A stretch of DNA of 64,000 bases from Tanypteryx hageni (Eukaryota > Arthropoda > Insecta > Odonata > Petaluridae): positions 84,135,855 to 84,199,854 of the forward strand of contig CM054118.1 of the NCBI GenBank assembly GCA_028673005.1, written 5' to 3'. This document shows, in pieces, positions 23,086 through 33,144 of the stretch; the first letter of the stretch is position 1; the number at the start of each line of letters is the position of its first letter. The notes under the pieces are model-generated. The model saw only the letters and a list, made by a program, of their open reading frames with translations, did no database searches and had not been told where the DNA came from. Made by a program: the position numbers and the translations under genes.

Positions 23086-23818
23086 ATGGAGAAAGGACAT
23101 CGTCGTGGCTGTGTGAATTTGCCAGATAATTTTCTTTATGTATATGGACAGATTACAACAAAAACACAACGTCGACGGTAACCGTAAAATTTTGAATTTT
23201 TCGGTTAAAGAGTTAATTTCTATTTAACATCAATTTCGCCGTAGTCTCCATCTTTACTTATTTATGTCGACGGTAAAACAAATCTATTATTTGTATTTTG
23301 GTTGTCATTTGGGAGATCAAGATAAAAGTTGAGCACCGCATATATGTGGCATAAAGTGCTACGTAAACCTAACAGAATGGATGAAAAGAAAGAAGAAGAG
23401 CATGCCGTTTGCCGTTGCAATGATCTGGCGTGAAGCAATCAGCCACCTTAAAGACTACTATTTCTATCTTAAAAAAGCTAAGGGTTTTTCAAGACGAAGA
23501 AAAAATAAGATAGATTATCCAAACATCCCGTCTGCAGTGAAGCTAGTGACGCACGGAAAATATCTTCCTACTCATGTTTCACCACCTAACTGGGAGGAAC
23601 TTACTATTCCTCATGATGATGAATACTATATGGAAGGTCCATCAACTTCTTCTGATCCAAGTTACATCCCACACAGTAGCAAAGAACCACGCCAAATTGA
23701 GCAAAGTGATCTGAATCTGTCAAAGCAACAAGCAGAACTTTTGGGATCCAGGTTGCAAGAATGGAATTTGCTGCTTAAAGGTACGAGAATTTCCGTCATT
23801 AACGTAAATCATCTTTGA
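23086..23818 (+). pseudogene. broken copy of a multicopy Cys-rich arthropod protein family
   Basis: The start reads MEKGHRRGCVNLPDNFLYVY (23086-23181). After an insertion it continues YYLYFGCHLGDQDKS, a TGA where the family has Trp, then APHIC, a frameshift, and MPFAVAMIWREA in the frame that runs 23381-23818. That frame carries YPNIPSAVK in the middle and ELLGSRLQEWNLL near the end. From memory, this order (CVN.PDNFCYICG, GDQDKSWAPH, MPFAVPMIWREP, DCYFC, ELLASRLQQWNLL) marks a widespread uncharacterised family present in many near-identical copies in arthropod genomes and presumably carried by a mobile element. Here the DCYFC cysteines have become DYYFY, and stop, frameshift and insertion confirm a pseudogene. 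Function of the family is unknown to me. Confidence 0.8.
23182..23265. mobile_element. 84-bp insertion with 11-bp target duplication
   Basis: GTCGACGGTAA occurs at 23171-23181 and again at 23266-23276, bracketing 84 bases that interrupt the protein-family pseudogene. Forty-odd bases of the insert (AATTTTGAATTTTTCGGTTA onward, about 23192-23238) match sequence at about 30519-30567 with few differences. A duplicated flank plus a dispersed match indicates a short mobile insertion, possibly a fragment of the element that includes the palindromic array at 30.08-30.45 kb. Confidence 0.6.
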
Positions 23819-23984
23819 TAACAATTTATGTCAGGGCGAGCGCTAGTCTTAGAGCTCCTCTCCATTAGATCCGCTGTCTCTAGCTCTGTTCTTTAAACCT
23901 TGACTAACGCTCTCATCGCTCTCCATCCGCCCTTCGATTTCAGTAATCTCATTTTCGGGTCCTTAGATGTTTTCTTTCGGGTCT

Positions 23985-24610
23985 AGTGATTGGTTTTCCC
24001 CTTCCGTTCTCCTTCTCCCCTCCCTCTCTCCCTGCCTTCTCCCCCTTTCCCCCTTAACCTCTTCCCACCTGCACCCACACTCCATCCTCTCCCAAGCACC
24101 CCTCCCAAATCCACATCACTTCGCCGCTTCTGCACTTTTAATGAACTCCTTGAAAGGAACACGCCTTTCCATCAATCTCTTGGTTTCCTCCGCTGCCTCT
24201 TCCCCTCTCCTCATTCCCTCGTCTACCTTTCCTCCCTTTCCACTCTTTCCTCCCGCCATTTCCTCCTCTTTCCTCCCTCTCTTTCCTCACTCTCATCCAT
24301 CCCTCTCTTTCCTCATCATCTTCCACTCCTTTCTGCCCTTCTTCCCCTCATTCTTCCCCTCCTCCCCCTCCTTCTTCCCCTCCTTCTTCCCCTTCTTCTT
24401 CCCCTCCTTCTTCCCCTCCTTCTTCCCCTCCTTCCTCCAAGTGTGCTTCATCCTTTCCTTCTCATCCTATCCCTCCATATTCTCTCTCCTCCTTTGCTCT
24501 ATTTTATTTCACTCCATTCCCATGGTATTGTCTTCCGCTATTTACCTCTCTCCTTCCCCTCTCTTTCATTTTTTCTATCTCAACACCCTTCACCATTTTG
24601 CCTCTAATGG
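23985..24610. repeat. long polypyrimidine tract with CTTCTTCCCCTC tandem repeat
   Basis: The + strand is C/T for over 600 bases. At about 24337-24437 a 12-15-base unit CTTCTTCCCCTC(C) is repeated about eight times. Overlapping frames of 205-215 codons are L/S/P/F translations of the repeat, not genes. Confidence 0.85.
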
Positions 24611-25396
24611 CTGACATCTGTTCGATCTTCCCATAATATCTCTACCTGGCTTTCCGCATTCTCCTTCCGGCTTTTCTCTATGCTTATCTTACTTTTCTAA
24701 ATATAAGTATTGAGTTCTGCCCAGTATAACTGGATATCTTTCTCTTATCTACCTTCTAAATCTTTGGTATCACTTCCTCTTCCACTATCAAACATTCTAC
24801 CTATATGATGCTTTACTTACGATGGTTATCCTTTTAATGTATTGATTTACGTTTGTTCATTTGCTACAATGGTCAACCCTGTTTCTGCGCAAGTAAAATC
24901 ACTTCATTTAAATGCTATAATTCGATGTAATTTTTCGTTTGTGCCTTCTATTTATAAATCGAGCATACATAGTTTTGCCGCTGTTGGCGCTCTCTCCATT
25001 TATCACTTTCTTTCTCCCTCCATCTTCCCTCAGCGCTCTCTCCTCTCTCATCTCGCATTTCTCCCTTCCTCCATCCACTTGCACTCTCCATCTCTCTTCA
25101 CTCAATTCCACGACACCTCGCATTTGAGAACCTCCTGAGTCGCACTCTCCTCCTTCCTTCCCTATCGTCTCACCCAGTCGAGCGTTTTTATATCCAAACC
25201 CCCTTTTTTCCCATCTCAATAAAACCCTCTTCATCGAATGCAACATTAATGATACACCAGAAAGACCCATCCAACGAAATTGATATCTCTCTGTCGAATT
25301 CATCTGAACGTTTATCCTGAGAAGTCGTTTAAATATATGCATCGCTTTCATCCAATTATCACCTATATTGAATACGTTAGTTGATGAAGCTTATCC

Positions 25397-25399
<3 letters not shown>
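24611..25399. other. gene-free mixed and pyrimidine-rich stretch
   Basis: C/T-rich around 25000-25220, otherwise mixed. No gene is supported. Confidence 0.5.

Positions 25400-25458
<59 letters not shown>
25400..25458. repeat. (AT)n microsatellite
   Basis: Uninterrupted alternating AT of about 59 bases followed by a short GT run. Confidence 0.95.
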
Positions 25459-25459
<1 letters not shown>

Positions 25460-25460
<1 letters not shown>

Positions 25461-26411
25461 GTGTGTGTGAGAGTGTATAAATGGATATTAAGGATATTTT
25501 CAAATAGAATGTTTAATTACTAAAAAATATTATATAATATAATAATAAACGGCTGGGATGATTACTTTGTAGTACTACTTATGAGTAGAGGGAACAAGAT
25601 GATTATAGGATGAAATAAGCAAGGTTAAATATGCGCATTTATTGAGAGACAAAACGCGGATCAATTTCGAAAACTAATGACGATTAGCCTTTAAATGTCC
25701 TGAAAATCTTAAATTTTGTCAGATTAAGCTTCAAAATATGTAAATTCGTAAATTTTCTAACTTCTTTATATAGGTAATATGAAATGGGAGAGTTAATAAT
25801 AGCAAATTTTCTAAGCTTTGTTGGATGGATCATAATTTTTTTTAATGTATGATATTCCATTGATACTAACAAGAAAGCTTTAAACTGAAAAAAACAGACT
25901 TCACAAAAAATTCTTTGGTCAAAAATATAAAAATTGCTAAAGAAAACTTCAGTGAGAAAAATCATAAGTGAAACAATAAATATAACGAATGGTCATATCA
26001 AATTATGCAAAAATAAGCAAAATTTGTTTTGGAATACTTTCTGCGAAATGTTCCAGGTTCAATTTTTTCTGCACGGGAAATGGGAGTCGAATATCCTTTC
26101 AAATACCTAGTGATGCTATCCAAAGATCTTTATAATGTCTAAATTTTCTAGAAGCTAACAGACTATTGGGAAATATAGTACCTTTTCCAAGTCTTAAGTT
26201 TCCGAATACTAAGGACATTCGGATATCTGTTAAATCACCACCGGAATAGTTTTCGGAAAACTTTTAAAACATCGAGATGCGAATAAAAACGGAGGGATAC
26301 AACAAAACCGAAATACAGATAAAGGAATTGGATAATGAAGCAAATTACACGCGCTTGAAAGTAGCGGATCGCAATGAAAACAGAGAATGAGACGAAGTGA
26401 CGCGAAAAAAG
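25460..26411. other. gene-free AT-rich stretch
   Basis: AT-rich. No motif is recognised. Confidence 0.45.
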
Positions 26412-26419
26412 ATGTAAAG

Positions 26420-26725
26420 CAGGAATGGCCAAACCGAGGTCCTCGAGCCGCGTGCGACTCTTTTAACTCATGTTAGCATGCGGCTCTTTTAAATTTCCAT
26501 TCAGAGGCGTGTAAACGTTTTTCACTACAAAACACAATGGTGTAGTGGGACTTGAGACCTGTTAGGAATGCCTAAGGGACACACCTGTATTATATCTGAA
26601 TTGCTTCGGATACAGGTTATGTTTTACTGATCGTAAATTTTTGAGCACAGAATGTGTCGTGCGGCTCTCGAACTTCTAAAGATAATGAAATGCGGCACCG
26701 AGGGTAAGTACTTTTGGCCACCCTG
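26420..26725. mobile_element. hAT-superfamily MITE, 306 bp
   Basis: Left end CAGGAATGGCCAAA and right end TTTTGGCCACCCTG form imperfect inverted repeats of the hAT type. The flanks ATGTAAAG (26412-26419) and CTGTAAAG (26726-26733) match at seven of eight bases, fitting the 8-bp target duplication of hAT elements. CGGCTCTTTTAA-like and CGGCTCTCGAAC-like subterminal sequences occur inside. No coding sequence is present. Confidence 0.85.
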
Positions 26726-26733
26726 CTGTAAAG

Positions 26734-28600
26734 AAAGCAGCAGAATACAAAATGAACAGAAAGTCGAAGAAGAAATGCAAGGAACGAGAGATAGAATTAA
26801 AAGAAAGGAAGGAATAGATTAATTATATCGAGTAATTGCGGTTGAGAAGGGGTGGGGGCAAGATAGGTCACCTTTTGCCCCCCCTCTCCATCCACGCCAT
26901 CCTTTTGAACTCCCGTCTTCGACTCTATTCGCGTCTTGAATGACGGAAACGGACTGAATATTCATTCGAGCCACAGCGAGAGAGACATTTTCTGATATGA
27001 GCGACTTCAGAAGGAAAACAGGAAGCGAGGCCCAAATAGTCTTGATGGAGTGCTCGCCTACTTCCACGTAAATGTGCGAACGAATCCAAAATACGCTAAC
27101 GGAAAGAAATCCAAGCGGACGAAACGGTAGAAATCCCCGTCTAAACTTTCGTTAAGTTATCTATCTTTAACATTCCGAATAATGCAATTTTTTATCTCCG
27201 TCGCAGAATACAACAGCACGAAATATTCGGCTTTAACGGGGATTTCGCGAATATTAACGACCAATGCGTGAAAATCTGGTGTGACGTGGTGTTATGGAGG
27301 ATTATTGTGAGGAGAGAAATTCTCTGCTCGAATTCCTCTAGCACACAATAAAAGCTATTCTGCGGAATACGTTTATTTTCTTAACGATGCGATTTGTGTA
27401 ATTTTAGAGAAACACGTCCGAGATGTTTCGTGTTTTTTCTGCGCTATTTTATTTGTTTACTGGAGAAATGCGTTGATTAGATTTTCGCACTTGAAACTGT
27501 TTCGTGATGTGCAGTTTACTGTACCGCAACATCTAGAGGAATCTTGCACTCTTCATGTAGCTTTTAAAAACTAAATAATCGAAACTCGAACACACTTTTG
27601 TTAATCATAATTACGTTAGATCGTCATAAAATATAACAATAGTTCCTACAGATTTAAAAATATTTTCAGTAATTTGAAAATTATGGAAATCTCTCTTCAT
27701 GTTTATTACCAAAAACTTCTACAGTTTTAAATAAATAAAGAAAAACTGAAGTATAAGTGATAAAATTCTACTTGCTGATCCGTCGTTTAATTTGGAATCC
27801 ATCTTCGAGAATGAAATACTGAAGTCACTGAAAAGGAGAATTTGGCTCAAAAAATAAATAAAAACATCTTTTAATGGTAGAGATACCAACATTTAGTCTA
27901 AAGTTAACCGATAATATACAATTCCTGCTTTATATTTTCTAGTTTAGTAACAGTTTTCATTCTGCTGAAAACACAGTTTAAATTATATGCATATATATAT
28001 TTATTTATCAATATGTTTCTTTCTATAAATCCATTTTTTGTAATAAAGCATTGGAATGCATAACACGAATATCGAATGCATACCGTGATTTCGTCATTCC
28101 AAGTTAAATTTAAAAGCATTTGAAATGTACATGAGTAAATATTGTTGAATATAACAAAAAATACAAGAAATGATAAGATCTTCTGATGACACTAGTAAAC
28201 CATGTTCTTCGACATCCCCCATATTTACGCTGTAATTAGTCCAAGAGAACATCATAACTTGACAGAGATAGTTATTTGCTTAAATCTCGGGTATCATTTG
28301 CACCAGGAATGCCAGGTTCCTCCAATTAATTAATGGGAGCGTGTATCAACAATGGCAACATCAGCTCTAGTGCCGACAGAATGTCACCGTCTGCTTCGTA
28401 ACAGACGTTAACGGCGGAGAGAGTAGAGAGCGGAATATATGCCAAGGGTTATATAAAGCTTAAAGAGATATTGATAAATATAAACTAAAGAGGGCAACAT
28501 AAAAGGAATATTACCAATATTGGGTACCTGAACAGTAGGAGAAAAGAAGAAAGAAATTAAGAGATGAAAATTACGAGATGTATAAAGGCAGCGAATGAAG
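26734..28600. other. gene-free stretch
   Basis: Mixed DNA to about 27500, then AT-rich. No gene or clear repeat could be supported. Confidence 0.45.
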
Positions 28601-28835
28601 AAAATATATCAAGAGAGAGAGAAAGATAAAGAAAGTGTAGATAGGACTAAACGAGGAAGAGAAGTGGTAGGTGAATCAATGGGGTTAAGTTGTGGGCGGC
28701 TAGAAGTGTTAAGGGAAATAGGAGAGACGATTGGCGTAGCGATAAAAGGGAGATAGGGTGAAGGTTATGGAGGAGGATGGGGTGGAGGAGAGTACGGACA
28801 GGGGGAGGAGGGGGCGGCGGCGGCAGAGATTATAG
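28601..28835. repeat. purine-rich tract
   Basis: G/A-rich on the + strand, ending in a GGGGGAGGAGGGGGCGGCGG run near 28800-28822 with G-quadruplex potential. Confidence 0.6.
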
Positions 28836-30015
28836 AGGAAACCGAAACTTGAGCGTTTCAGTCGAAGTGTGTTTCGCTACAACGACGAAGAGTTCATTAG
28901 AAATCGATGGCGGCCTTTATTTGATCAGGTTCCAGGTCTGCAGACGTTCACTTATCCCGCGGAAGTTTGCGCACTAGGCTTATATGGCTGTGCATACAAG
29001 CGGCTGCAAATAAAATTTGACAAGGAGTTTAATATTCGATGGATAACCGATGAGCTCGCTGCGCGGTGATTAGACATGAGGTGCAGGTGGACACGTAGCG
29101 AGACTGAGAGGAACGTTCTATGCAATATAAATTGCTGAACCTAATATCAGCAAGACAAAAAATTTGCCATAATATATAGAGAGTGGGAAGTGAGTAACAA
29201 CAATCAGAAAAATTTACATCACTGATATATAATGTTGACACGCAGTAAATTTTAGCGATTATATAAAATTATTTTAATCAACCTTAAGTTCAATAGTGTC
29301 CAAAGATTTTGCCATTTTTGTAAATAACAAGAATATCAGGTTTGCGTCGTAGATTTATTTTAAAGGAAAGCATCGAAAAAGTCCGCATTTGTTCTTCAAT
29401 GCGTATTTGCGTGAGCAATCGAGTGAGATATAGCGAAAGGAGGTTTTCACTCAACTAAAGACAAATAGCTTTCCGTTTCTTCTTTTGTCTCTTGTGTTGT
29501 TACTTGTCTTTCATATTCCGCCCTTTAAACATTTTCTGTATCGCTGCAGTCTCTCCAAACCAAGTTAAAAAGACTAAAAATACCGTCATGATCAAAGAAA
29601 AACATGGAAAAGAAACCGAGAGACTGGTAAATCGCATCAGCGATAGCGTAAAAAGGAAATGAAAGAGAGAGAGAGAGAGAGAAAGAACAAGAGGGAAGAA
29701 TAGGAAAACTTTCTATATCAGTTTGCAACGGTAGCGTATTTCGATTCGGGAACTAAAGTTTAGGAAGGGTATAGAAGACTCTATAGGTGGTAGAGCCATT
29801 CGTACTTTAACTATGAAATTTAATTTTTCAACATTAATAATGCTTGAATACTTGAATATTTATGCTGATGTTAAAATTATCCAAATAATAATCATAATTT
29901 TATATTAAACATGAAATCAAAACAATGTTATGATTCCATTTAGTCAAATTCATAAATAATTACACATCAGCTACTGATTATGAGAGCATTGCTTTCGAAA
30001 TACCGATTTAGTACG
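28836..30015. other. gene-free stretch
   Basis: A 66-codon frame at 28869-29069 has protein-like composition (FRYNDEEFIRNRWRPLFDQV) but matches no family I know and has no supporting context. A short (GA)n lies at 29661-29681. Nothing else is supportable. Confidence 0.4.
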
Positions 30016-30019
30016 TTTA

Positions 30020-30505
30020 CCTCATTTTTAGAGATGTTGTGTGCGTGTATTGGTGTGCTTGCGTGCGTGAGTGTTTCGTCTGTTAGGTCCCTGTCGTTGC
30101 CGGAAGGCACATAAACCTACAGGCCAGTGTGTGCGATACTAGGTCTCTGGCGTGGTTTAATCTCCCGTAAACCTAGTATTATTTCCCCGTTCCTTCCCCC
30201 CTTTTTTCCCCCCTTACCTTTTGGTGTGTAAGTGTGCGTGTGTTTGTGGTTGCTTAGTAGGTCCTTGTCGCGGTCGTACTGACTCACAAACCTTCTAGCA
30301 ACGGTGTGTTTTTTGGGTCCCTGGCGCAGAGTAATTTCTCGCAAACCCGGTCCCGTTTCCTTTACCACCTTTAGGATTAGTGCTTGTGCGATTGAGTGAG
30401 TGAATGTGTGAGTGACATCAGGTCCCTGGCGTGGAGTAACAACCCCTAAACCTGTAAGTTTATAAATTTTATTGTCTTTTGCCTTTCCTTCCTTCCCCCC
30501 CTTTT
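30020..30505 (+). repeat. tandem array of short palindromic modules (about 2.5 units of about 170 bp)
   Basis: Each unit has a GT-rich leader, then one or two modules of about 36 bases starting AGGTCCCTGGCG and ending TAAACCT, then a C/T-rich run with CCTTCCCCCC. Modules lie at 30084-30119, 30138-30177, 30259-30293, 30315-30348 and 30419-30454. Their ends are complementary even where the bases differ between copies: TAGGT/ACCTA, ACTAGGT/ACCTAGT, GGGT/ACCC, CAGGT/ACCTG. Distances of about 175, 177 and 160 between equivalent modules show a tandem array with the last unit lacking one module. It may be the repeated 5' region of a retroelement. No coding sequence is adjacent. Confidence 0.7.
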
Positions 30506-31615
30506 CATTGTGTCTCTAATTTTGAATTTTACGGTTAAGGAGTTCATTTATATTTAACAAATCAATTGATAAAATTAACGATAAAATTCTTTGATTAATT
30601 TTGAACATTGGAGCTATTTATCATTTTTCACTTAACGTGCCTGTCTATTTTCACTGTTAAAGACTCTTTCGAGCAGCGTAGGTAATTAACCATCGGAGAT
30701 CTACTTAAAACGAGTCGTCGAACGACCGGTCGATCGCGATAGAAGTCTTTAGCATCCCTACTTTATATTAATATATGGTATAACAATTAAACAAGTTTAA
30801 TTTTCACATATATGAGGTCATCAGTATATTAATACCATTTACGTGCAGAAGACATTTTTCGCATTTTTGTTGTTTTAGTATCAGTAAGAGTCCCTTCCAG
30901 TCAGAAAGGAGTATAGTGGGAACAGATGCATACGTATATGAGAAGGTTTACGCAATGTATATTTTACCGATTTTGAAAAATATTTTTCAAGAAATCTTTT
31001 GAAATTTTTTTCTGGATGTTTTATTTTTGATGAAGATATTTTGGTTGAAACCTTTTCGGAAGAATTTATTGAATATTATTTCAGGGAAATGTTTTTGGAA
31101 TACTTTTGATATTTTTTTAGAAAATCATTTTTTTAATATTTGGAGGCGTTTTATTTTTTTAGCAATATTTTTAAAAATTTTTAAGTGGTTTGGGAATTTT
31201 TGACAAGAGAGAAAGGCTCAATATGAAATAGAAATGAATGGAAAATTGAAGAATAATTTAATTAATGGGTATTGCACGATTTTCTATACAAATAATATAC
31301 GTATTTCCTGATATTACCATGCCTCTTGTTAAACGATATTACTTAGTTTTTAAAAGAGCGGGGAGTAGTACATAATTTTTATAGTTTTGTAGTTTTTATC
31401 TGAAACAACTGATCTCTTATCCTCTGATATTAATGATTCTCCTCAAATTTTGCTATTGTTTTATTATATTATATTTTTATGCCCTTTAAATTTTAAAATA
31501 TATAGATCCTAATAGTTGTCCATGCAAGTGATTATTTAGAATAAATAATCTCGTTTGGCATTGCTCAGTGTGTGATAAAAAGACGAAGTAAGGCGATCAT
31601 GACCATAAGCAAGCA
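30506..31615. other. gene-free AT-rich stretch with T-rich degenerate repeat
   Basis: At 30519-30567 it matches the 84-bp insertion at 23182-23265. From about 30960 to 31200 phrases of the type 'aatatttttgaaa...ttttgga' recur as a degenerate minisatellite. Nothing else is recognised. Confidence 0.5.
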
Positions 31616-32230
31616 AAACTAAAGAAAAGCAGTAGAATACGAGAGGTAGAGAGAGAGAGAAGCGGCAGGAAAAGTCAAGGATTTTGTCGATAGGTGGAGT
31701 TGACCACAGTCGAAAGAAGACGAGCGAGAGAAAAGAATAAAACCGTATACTACGTCTGAAAGAGATGCAAATTACATTAAGGATACGGCAAAAAGATTTC
31801 GGCTAAGGGAGGAGGAGGAATGTGCGAAATAAGAGAGTTTCGCGGGGGATAAAGAGGGCTGCCCGTTGAAGCGACGAAGTGCGAAAAACGCCGTTTCGGA
31901 AGGGCGTAATTTGTGGTCCAGACACGGGATGGCGTTACTAGCGCACCGTTATTGCTCGTTAAGGGCGGTTACCTTGTTAGAAAGGGAGGAGAAGAGGGGA
32001 GGGGGGAGGTGTTGCAAAGGGGCGGAATGGATGTGGCGGGAGGGAAAGAAAGGGAGCGTAAGAGCGCGGCTGCAAGGTCTGCTGGATAGGGAAAGAGGTG
32101 CAAAAGATGCGACGTCAGCCGTCGGATTGAAGCTTAGCCAATGGCAGAAAAAAATGAGCGGAGGCGGAGAAGTAGGCGCCGGTAATGGGGAGTCTCTTGG
32201 GAAAGAATAGGAGCTGAAGGCGAAGCAGTC
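31616..32230. other. GC-elevated, purine-rich segment
   Basis: G-rich with many CpG, notably 31860-32200. A 114-codon frame spans it, but its composition is G/R/K/A-rich and no domain is recognised. It could contain an old regulatory region. Confidence 0.35.
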
Positions 32231-32289
32231 ACTGTGTAATACTTCGGTTAAATATTATGAAGTGATAATGTTCTTATTTGGGTAAGCAA

Positions 32290-33136
32290 TAGGGTTGCCA
32301 TATTATGAGTAGTTGATTCCGCGAGATTCCCACCTCATGAGTAGCTAATTCCGAAAGGATCCGAGAGAATTTTCTCTAGATAGAAAAACAACTAAAGTTA
32401 GCAATGAAACTTTTTATATTGATTCATCATAAGCATATAATAATTATGTAATATTTCTTTTATTGTTACAGTTAGTTTTGATACCTTGTAAATTGTTTAT
32501 GCAGGGAGGTATTCACCGTATGAGTTGTAAATTGCGAGATTTTTTGTAGGGTAAAAAACAGATAATGAGAACTATAAAACTTGTCTTATTTATTATTTAA
32601 AAAATATATGAATAATTAACCTTATGTTTTAACATTATTCTAGTAATTATAGTACCAAACCCATAAAAATATCATAACTTCAAAATATATACTTCATTTA
32701 TTAAATTTGAAATTTATTGGATGTTCTTCGAGAAGCCTCCAAAACATCTAGTTCTCGTAGTAAAATGACATTTAAATCTTTACAAGAATAATTAAAATTG
32801 GTTCATACTTGAACTTCTGCCTTGACATGATTCACACTTAATTTATTTCGACTTTTACACCATAATTCATTAATGACATCGAACACACGTTCGCAAACTG
32901 CGCTGAATACTGGAACTGAAAGCACAAGCGTTACAATTCTCTTTAATTCTCTGCCAACTCTATTTAGGTTTGAATAGAAATTGAAAACAATTTTGAATGC
33001 GTAGTAAAGCTAAAAGTTACTTAATTTACGAAGATTTTGGGCTCCCAGACTGGTTCTAATAAATTCCGGGAGAGTCGTATCTAAGGTGGATTAACTTCGG
33101 AAAATTCACAGAATTTCGGGAGAGGTGGCAACCCAA
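32290..33136 (-). mobile_element. hAT transposon remnant with exact 8-bp target duplication
   Basis: The left end TAGGGTTGCCA and the right end TGGCAACCCAA are inverted repeats (10 of 11). Both are flanked by GTAAGCAA (32282-32289 and 33137-33144), a perfect 8-bp duplication. The 847-bp interior still carries the C-terminal part of a hAT transposase on the minus strand (32803-32970). It appears to be an internally deleted and decayed copy, yet its target duplication is still perfect. Confidence 0.85.
32803..32970 (-). pseudogene. hAT transposase C-terminal dimerisation region, remnant
   Basis: Minus-strand translation ending at a TGA (32803-32805) reads NLNRVGRELKRIVTLVLSVP followed by VFSAVCERVFDVINELW and KSRNKLSVNHVK. 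This is the hallmark C-terminal hAT block, in which a hydrophobic LSLP motif is followed by S.A..ER.FS, then K.RNRLS...., used for dimerisation. Only about 56 codons remain. N-terminal zinc finger and catalytic regions were not found in the element. It lies inside a TIR and TSD-bounded hAT element, which supports the identification independently. Confidence 0.75.
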
Positions 33137-33144
33137 GTAAGCAA

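Noticed and set aside
23967..24614. Overlapping 205- and 215-codon frames
   Set aside because: Both read the same homopyrimidine repeat in two phases, with no domain and no biased substitution pattern.
28869..29069. 66-codon frame of ordinary composition
   Set aside because: No recognisable domain and too short to distinguish from chance. Recorded only in the description of the stretch.
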